A model generated the notes under the pieces. That model was given only the letters and a program-made list of their open reading frames with translations. It did no database searches and was not told where the DNA came from. A stretch of 47,220 nt of DNA from an uncultured Schlesneria sp. (GTDB lineage: Bacteria; Planctomycetota; Planctomycetia; Planctomycetales; Planctomycetaceae): NCBI GenBank assembly GCA_903899985.1, contig CAIULL010000286.1:1-47220 (forward strand). Direction: 5' to 3'. The position numbers and the translations under genes were made by a program. Below are positions 43,801-47,220 of the stretch, piece after piece; the first letter of the stretch is position 1; each line of letters opens with the position of its first letter.

Positions 43801-43914
43801 TTCTCACCCGATGGAAAGCATCTTGCCTCGGGCAGTGATGACAAGACGGTGAAAATCTGGGACGTGTCCGCCTTTGAAAAACGTGAACCGATCGCACAAA
43901 CGCCGGCGCCATAG
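40840..43914 (+). CDS. Secreted WD40 protein, three seven-blade propellers
   Basis: A 1024-residue exported protein with a signal peptide (MSIPFRFVTIVSLISIAISR). By eye I count 21 WD40 units of the form (V/I)xxVAFSPDGKxLAxGSxDxxVKLWDV. The units fall into three groups of seven, split by two low-complexity linkers: an Ala/Asp/Thr/Pro stretch at about residues 368-398 and a Thr/Ala/Glu stretch at about 681-725. Seven units per group equals one closed propeller, so three propellers on one chain are inferred. A WD40 scaffold binding other proteins at the surface or periplasm is the likely role. The ATG at 40840 has GAGGTG seven bases upstream; a longer frame would start at 40612, but that would span the terminator at 40633. 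A decayed copy of its 3' end follows it. Confidence 0.94.
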   Translation: MSIPFRFVTIVSLISIAISRMVTADDAPATSPPQIEPVEFIDVARPQQADPANRRAAAPAVPTGWGFAVFSPDNKTVATVLVPDGAESKGEVIFWDVADPKPGVTFVQPGRIAVVAFSPDGKWLAIGPNGPHSGVNLVDARTGKTGLTLPGPATKTNVMAWSPDGIQLVLGSTTDKSIRVWNVPEKKLVKVYEPEASRLFSLGFTKTGTLLAAGVPVGDRDGLAIFDVVAGKIEKTLKGHKELIEAAAFTPAADKLTSVGWDAMVRVWDVEKGEESAIMKGHKKGVRSIATSADGKRIASSGEREMKLWDGEKHELLADLGGENAGAKFVTMSSDGAWFVSISRDGTARLWDVEKKTEKAKLDRNPQAAAAADDDDSDNVTPTRPATTPANSDAPEPEAVQSLAYSRDGKWIALAREDGKISIRHAADGKVARELDAFSDVAACVAFSHDSLRIAAGSFDKTIKVWDVVTGEHQVDLIGHTNWVFSVAFSPDGQTLASGGYDKSVKLWNLVEKKEIANLSGHTAGVRSVVFTLDGQHLISGSADRTAIVWNLADNKAVSTLKGHAAAIRAVAISPDGSTVATASEDSTVKLWKTADWTERASLPGTEGVMFWCVAFSPAGRTLAAGGFDGSVKLYDPSDGKVRQTLQGPTEAITAVAFAPGANEIVAGSVDKSMRRWKAKVAAAASTSEATTTTATITTDPEKPTELKSAEAVTALNAITLNVEQPVSSLTFSKDGKQLAVGGGGYRVAGSLQLWDVLKREKKWQGDEFKFGLPAVAFSNDEKRIAIGNFADNFLRMIDITNGKQLKEVRGHRAKIHSIAYSPDGKLFATASLDRDIKLWDASTNKELKTLIGHNDYVYSIAFSPDGKRLLSGSADRTARLWDVDSAKEVAQLKGHQGAVQQAVFSKDGLSIACASADGTVRIYHGTTGDFLLTLRGHRNRVETVGFSPNGKLIATGSADKTIRLWEPASGAELLKLSQDGIVRVVLFSPDGKHLASGSDDKTVKIWDVSAFEKREPIAQTPAP

Positions 43915-43927
43915 CCGCATCTGTTAT

Positions 43928-44335
43928 CGCCACCCCACCCCCTCCACGGGGGTGGTTATCGGGCCTTTGCCCTAGCGTATGAAGTCGGGCTGACTAACGC
44001 CAAAATCAAGACCGTAAAAGTCGGGGACGTGTCCGCCTCTGAAAAGCGTGAAGCTGTTGTACAAACGCCAAACCCGTAACCACATTGGGCAATGCAACCC
44101 TACCCCCTCCACGGGGGTCGTTCGAGGGCCTTTGCACCAGGATCTCGGCGGTCAGCAGCCCGGATCTCAATCGCAAACACTAGGGCAAAGGCTCGTTAAC
44201 CCGCTTTGCCCAAAAAATGGGTCAGACCCCACATGGTTGGTGTTAGGTTTCTCTGTGCAAACGACAGGTAGGGGGTCAAACCCATTTTTCGGGCAAAGGC
44301 CCGTTAACCACCCCCGTGGAGGGGGTGGGGTGGCG
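43928..44335. repeat. 408-bp element with 45-bp terminal inverted repeats and an internal hairpin
   Basis: The arms 43928-43972 and 44291-44335 are 45-base complements with a single mismatch. The left arm begins CGCCACCCCACCCCCTCCA and ends GGGCCTTTGCCC. Inside lies GGGCAAAG/CTTTGCCC (44183-44190 and 44204-44211) and a longer stem. In that stem AAAAATGGGTCAGACCCC near 44213-44231 faces GGGGGTCAAACCCATTTTT near 44273-44290. No transposase frame is present. The region carries the duplicated WD40 tail at 44008-44138. It is read as a non-autonomous, decayed mobile or recombination-derived element. Confidence 0.6.
44008..44138 (+). pseudogene. Decayed duplicate of the WD40 gene 3' end
   Basis: Bases 44008-44138 are a degenerate direct copy of 43843-43972, offset by 165 bases. 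The coding remnant 44008-44079 reads KTVKVGDVSASEKREAVVQT and ends with NP and a stop. The parent ends KTVKIWDVSAFEKREPIAQT, then PAP and a stop. The key Trp of WD is now Gly. The similarity continues past the stop into CCCCCTCCACGGGGGT and GGGCCTTTGC, so the duplication included downstream sequence. Confidence 0.7.
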
Positions 44336-44400
44336 TTTGGAAAGCGGTTGATGTGTCTATTTCACTGCGAAAACATACTTCACTTCATCTACGCACGGCG

Positions 44401-45639
44401 TTACTCATACCGCAGCGCTTCGATCGGGTCGAGACGGCTGGCACGACGAGCCGGATAATACCCGAAGAAGACTCCGACGGCGGCGGCGAAAAAGAAGGCG
44501 ACGATACCTGCCGTGATCGAAACTTCATGCGTCCACTTGGTTCCAGTCGTGAACGAATTGATCAGGGTGACCAGACCGACCGATGCCCCGACGCCAAGCA
44601 GAAAGCCGATCATCCCACCGACGCACGACAGCAAAATCGCCTCCACCAGAAACTGCCGCAGGATATCGGATGCTCGCGCACCGACCGCCATCCGAATACC
44701 AATCTCGCGAGTTCGTTCGGTGACCGAAACCAGCATGATGTTCATAATGCCGACACCACCGACCAGCAATGAGATCGCCGCGATGCTCGCCAGCATCATC
44801 GTGAGTGTCCCCGTGACGGCTCCAAAAATGTTGGCAATCTCGGTGGTATTCTGAACGATGTAATCCCTGGACTGGCCTGGTTGTATCCGATGTCGCTCGG
44901 CGAGAAGCTGATCGATTTCCAGTTGAGCTTCTGACATGACCTGCATCGATCGAGCCGAAACCATGATGGCGTTGACATTATCAAATTCCGATCCCTGCAA
45001 CCGTTTGCGGACCGTCGTGTAGGGAAGCAACACAAGATTGTCCTGATCCTGCCCCACCATGTTGGCTCCCTTTTTCTCGAGAACCCCCACGACGCGGAAC
45101 GGGATATTTTTGATGCGGATCGTCTCACCGATCGGATTCACCGTCTGGAACAGTTTGGCAACAAGTGTATGGCCAATCACGCAGACCTTATTGGAGCTGG
45201 TAATGTCGCGATCTGAAAAAAATGCACCTTGCCGGACAGGCCAGTTGCGCACCACCGGGTAATCCTCACTCACCCCCATGACTTCTCGCGGACTGAAGTT
45301 GGAACTGCCGTAGATGACCTGCCCTGCCGCTCCAACCACCGGCGTTGCAGCCAGGACCGACGGACAATCGGTTTCAATCGCTTTCGCATCGCGCGCCGTC
45401 AATGTCACGATCGCCTGCTGCAAACCTTCGCGGTTGCGCTGTCCTGGAAAGACCAGGATCATATTGGTCCCCAACGCTTGAAACTGTCCCTGAACCAAGG
45501 CATTGGCACTCTGTCCGAGCGAAACCATCGTGGTCACGGCGGCGATGCCGATGACGACCCCAAGGACCGTCAGACCAGCCCGCATGCGGTTCTTGTTCAG
45601 GGCACGCCAGGCAATTCGCAAAGTCAGTAGCAGGCTCAT
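44401..45639 (-). CDS. MacB-type ABC transporter permease
   Basis: A 412-residue inner-membrane protein of the MacB/FtsX (type VII ABC) class. It has a first helix at about 20-42 (RAGLTVLGVVIGIAAVTTM), a periplasmic MacB core domain (about 45-275) with the conserved-looking VRNWPVRQGAFFSDRDI and NPIGETIRIKN, and three C-terminal helices. The FtsX motif is GGVGIMNIMLVSVTERTREIGIR, followed by PARRASRLDPIEALRYE. The protein has no fused ATPase domain. It couples ATP hydrolysis by a separate subunit to extrusion or mechanotransmission across the periplasm with an HlyD adaptor. It is 79 bases downstream of that adaptor gene in the same direction. The ATG at 45639 has only a short GGA site upstream. 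Confidence 0.94.
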   Translation of the reverse strand: MSLLLTLRIAWRALNKNRMRAGLTVLGVVIGIAAVTTMVSLGQSANALVQGQFQALGTNMILVFPGQRNREGLQQAIVTLTARDAKAIETDCPSVLAATPVVGAAGQVIYGSSNFSPREVMGVSEDYPVVRNWPVRQGAFFSDRDITSSNKVCVIGHTLVAKLFQTVNPIGETIRIKNIPFRVVGVLEKKGANMVGQDQDNLVLLPYTTVRKRLQGSEFDNVNAIMVSARSMQVMSEAQLEIDQLLAERHRIQPGQSRDYIVQNTTEIANIFGAVTGTLTMMLASIAAISLLVGGVGIMNIMLVSVTERTREIGIRMAVGARASDILRQFLVEAILLSCVGGMIGFLLGVGASVGLVTLINSFTTGTKWTHEVSITAGIVAFFFAAAVGVFFGYYPARRASRLDPIEALRYE

Positions 45640-45718
45640 AGGGTCCGTGCATTACAAGAATGTCGAGGCGATAAGTTCATTGTTTGCAACGCGATCAATT
45701 GAATAACCCGGAAATTCA

Positions 45719-47005
45719 TTAACGTTTTGCCCCAAACTTGGAAGCTTGAATTCCGGTCACCAGGATCATTCCCGGTTGCAGGTCTCCTTCGACCATCTCG
45801 GTGTACTGGCTGTCACTTAATCCTGTAATGACCGAGATCGCGCGGAGTTTGGCTCCGTCTTCCACCCAGACATGCCGCCGGTCTCGTTCCTTGCGTAGCA
45901 ATGTCCGTTCGGCGGCTGACATCGACTTGTCGTTCTGTTGAGCTTCATCGTCGTTCCGTTCCGAGGTTTTTTCGATATGTCCTTCAAGAATGGGAACATC
46001 TTCAGGCCTGACGTGTTTGGCGTCAGGATAGAATCGCAAGGCGGCATTAGGAATCTTGATGACATCGCCACGGTAGGCGACCTGAAACGACAGGCTGGCT
46101 GTCATCCCCGGCAGCAACTTCAGTTCAGGGTTCGGCGCAGAAACGATGACAGGATATGTGACGACGTTCTGCACCGTTGTCGAGCTGAGGCGAACTTCGA
46201 AGACGCGCCCTTCGAACAATTCATCGGGATAGGCATCGACCGTAAAACTGACGGGATACTGTTCGCGTTGTGCCGCCTTGATCAGGCCGATATCGGCCTC
46301 GTCGACGGACGCATGGACGTACATTTCTTTTTTCATGTCGGGAGCGATTTTGAAAAGTTCCGGCGTTTGAAACGAGGCGGCGACCGTTTGGCCGGGATCG
46401 ATCTTCCGATCGATAATCATCCCATCGAGTGTGGCACGGATCTCGGTGTAGCCCAGGTTGGCCAGCGAATTGTCGAGCGTCGCCTGAGCCTGTGCCACTG
46501 CCGTCTTCGCTGATTTCAATTGTGCTTCAAGCGAAAGTCGAGCGAATTTGTACTTGTCCATTTCCGCCTGCGCGATGAACGTTGGATCTTCGGCCCGTAA
46601 CGCCACCGCCCGCTTTTCGTCGTTGATTGCCTGTTGAAGTTGGGCACGCACCCGATCGACATCCGCCTCGCGATTTTTCAGCGATGCGTCATCTCGCGAA
46701 ACATTGGCGATGTAAAGTTTGGGATCGATCCGAGCCAGCAGATCCCCTTTTTTGACTTCTTGATTGAATTCCGCTTTCAATTCAATCACCGGTCCCGAGA
46801 CGAAACACCCTATGGCAACTTGCAGTTTTGGTTTGATCGTCCCGGTCGAATTGACCATCGCCTTGATGGTTCCCTGAGCGACTTTTTCCGTGCGCCAGAC
46901 GACCTGATTCCGTTTTGCCAGGTAATCAATTGCAGCAACGTAAGATCCATAACCGACGCCAGTCAGGCTCAACAGAATCATCGACCAACGGATGAATCGC
47001 ATCAT
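45719..47005 (-). CDS. HlyD/MacA-type periplasmic adaptor
   Basis: A 428-residue membrane fusion protein. Its N-terminal membrane anchor (FIRWSMILLSLTGVGYGSYV) is followed by a barrel-sandwich segment with GTIKPKLQVAIGCFVSGPV and QEVKKGDLLARIDPK. Next come a long helical hairpin at about 100-195 (DVDRVRAQLQQAINDEKRAV), then LGYTEIRATLDGMIIDRKID and beta-barrel domains. These adaptors join the inner-membrane permease to an outer-membrane exit duct. I favour ATG 47005 because the membrane anchor begins there; a GTG at 47113 would add 36 polar residues without a signal. A second ATG follows at 47002. No clear ribosome-binding site is seen. The gene leads the MacB-type permease gene. The required ATPase subunit gene is not between them. 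Confidence 0.92.
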   Translation of the reverse strand: MMRFIRWSMILLSLTGVGYGSYVAAIDYLAKRNQVVWRTEKVAQGTIKAMVNSTGTIKPKLQVAIGCFVSGPVIELKAEFNQEVKKGDLLARIDPKLYIANVSRDDASLKNREADVDRVRAQLQQAINDEKRAVALRAEDPTFIAQAEMDKYKFARLSLEAQLKSAKTAVAQAQATLDNSLANLGYTEIRATLDGMIIDRKIDPGQTVAASFQTPELFKIAPDMKKEMYVHASVDEADIGLIKAAQREQYPVSFTVDAYPDELFEGRVFEVRLSSTTVQNVVTYPVIVSAPNPELKLLPGMTASLSFQVAYRGDVIKIPNAALRFYPDAKHVRPEDVPILEGHIEKTSERNDDEAQQNDKSMSAAERTLLRKERDRRHVWVEDGAKLRAISVITGLSDSQYTEMVEGDLQPGMILVTGIQASKFGAKR

Positions 47006-47196
47006 TAGGGAAACGCCACATGGAACAGGTCGTAAACCGAACGAAGCTTCAGGACTGACATCGACATTCCGTGCTTGTCCGCAGAACATTGGATTGTACG
47101 TCCATCCGACCACTCTTTACCACTGGAATCGAAATTGAGTGTCAGTACTTCTCGTAAAAGTTGGAAAGAATTAATTGGAATCCGTCGGACGCAAGC

Positions 47197-47220
47197 AGCA
47201 TCGGCTGAGTGGCCGATGCT
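47197..47220. other. Hairpin at the right window edge
   Basis: AGCATCGGC and GCCGATGCT form a perfect 9-bp stem around TGAGTG, ending at the last base of the window. If T residues follow beyond the edge, this would be a plus-strand terminator. Nothing else was seen between the adaptor gene and the edge. Confidence 0.4.

Noticed and set aside
1-47220. tRNA, rRNA, CRISPR arrays, prophage or intact transposase genes
   Set aside because: None was seen on reading both strands; short inverted repeats here lack CRISPR-like regular spacing.

Overview
The window looks like ordinary chromosomal DNA of a planctomycete. I infer the order Planctomycetales but cannot fix the genus. Evidence: a DUF1501 protein with a Tat signal, ThuA-type and PhoD-type exported proteins, a PEP-CTERM lectin, a planctomycete-style ECF sigma factor, two receptor-like Ser/Thr kinases (one with an N-terminal zinc ribbon and a C-terminal SUMF1 module), a long secreted WD40 protein, SpoVG with a zinc-ribbon insertion, and many palindromic intergenic elements. 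No rRNA, tRNA, CRISPR array, prophage or intact insertion sequence was recognised.

Layout. 1-4481 (minus): recG, a 12-TM MFS transporter and a truncated L-galactose-dehydrogenase-like aldo/keto reductase. 4845-7830: a 41-residue Lys/Ala/Pro histone-H1-tail-like protein (minus), then a 730-bp control region rich in perfect palindromes, then squalene-hopene cyclase (plus). 7990-11408: ThuA protein and an SDR (minus), divergent from tagaturonate epimerase uxaE (plus). 11493-15944: a 674-residue exported low-complexity/coiled-coil protein, DUF1501, and a serine esterase. 16236-25133 (all plus): ECF sigma factor, MgtA-type Mg2+ ATPase, a flotillin-like SPFH protein with an internal duplication, and a zinc-ribbon/kinase/TM/SUMF1 receptor. 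25144-29264: a small unknown gene, ispE-spoVG, and a polyprenyl diphosphate synthase. 29776-34833: an RDD membrane protein, a PhoD-like phosphatase, a PEP-CTERM C-type lectin and an exported thioredoxin-like protein. 34859-39406: a REC-HATPase regulator convergent with a Cache-domain Ser/Thr kinase, then a PadR/HAAS pair. 39515-43914: a Cys-rich exported protein, a tandem CPxSG/FCCENC metal-binding-like protein and a secreted WD40 protein whose 21 repeats fall into 7+7+7. 43915-44400: a palindrome-rich stretch with a decayed duplicate of the WD40 3' end. 44401-47005 (minus): an HlyD-type adaptor and a MacB-type permease, with no ATPase gene visible.

How the genes may work together. The strongest candidate for an undescribed system is the colinear block ECF sigma - Mg2+ ATPase - SPFH - receptor kinase. 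Zinc-ribbon receptor kinases and this ECF type are known partners elsewhere in planctomycetes and relatives, and here they bracket two membrane proteins. uxaE and the SDR form a plausible hexuronate module. The AKR and MFS genes may be a second sugar module. Squalene-hopene cyclase and the polyprenyl synthase both belong to isoprenoid/terpenoid metabolism, and ispE supplies the MEP pathway. The intergenic regions carry at least five different inverted-repeat elements, which suggests a genome well stocked with small non-autonomous repeats.
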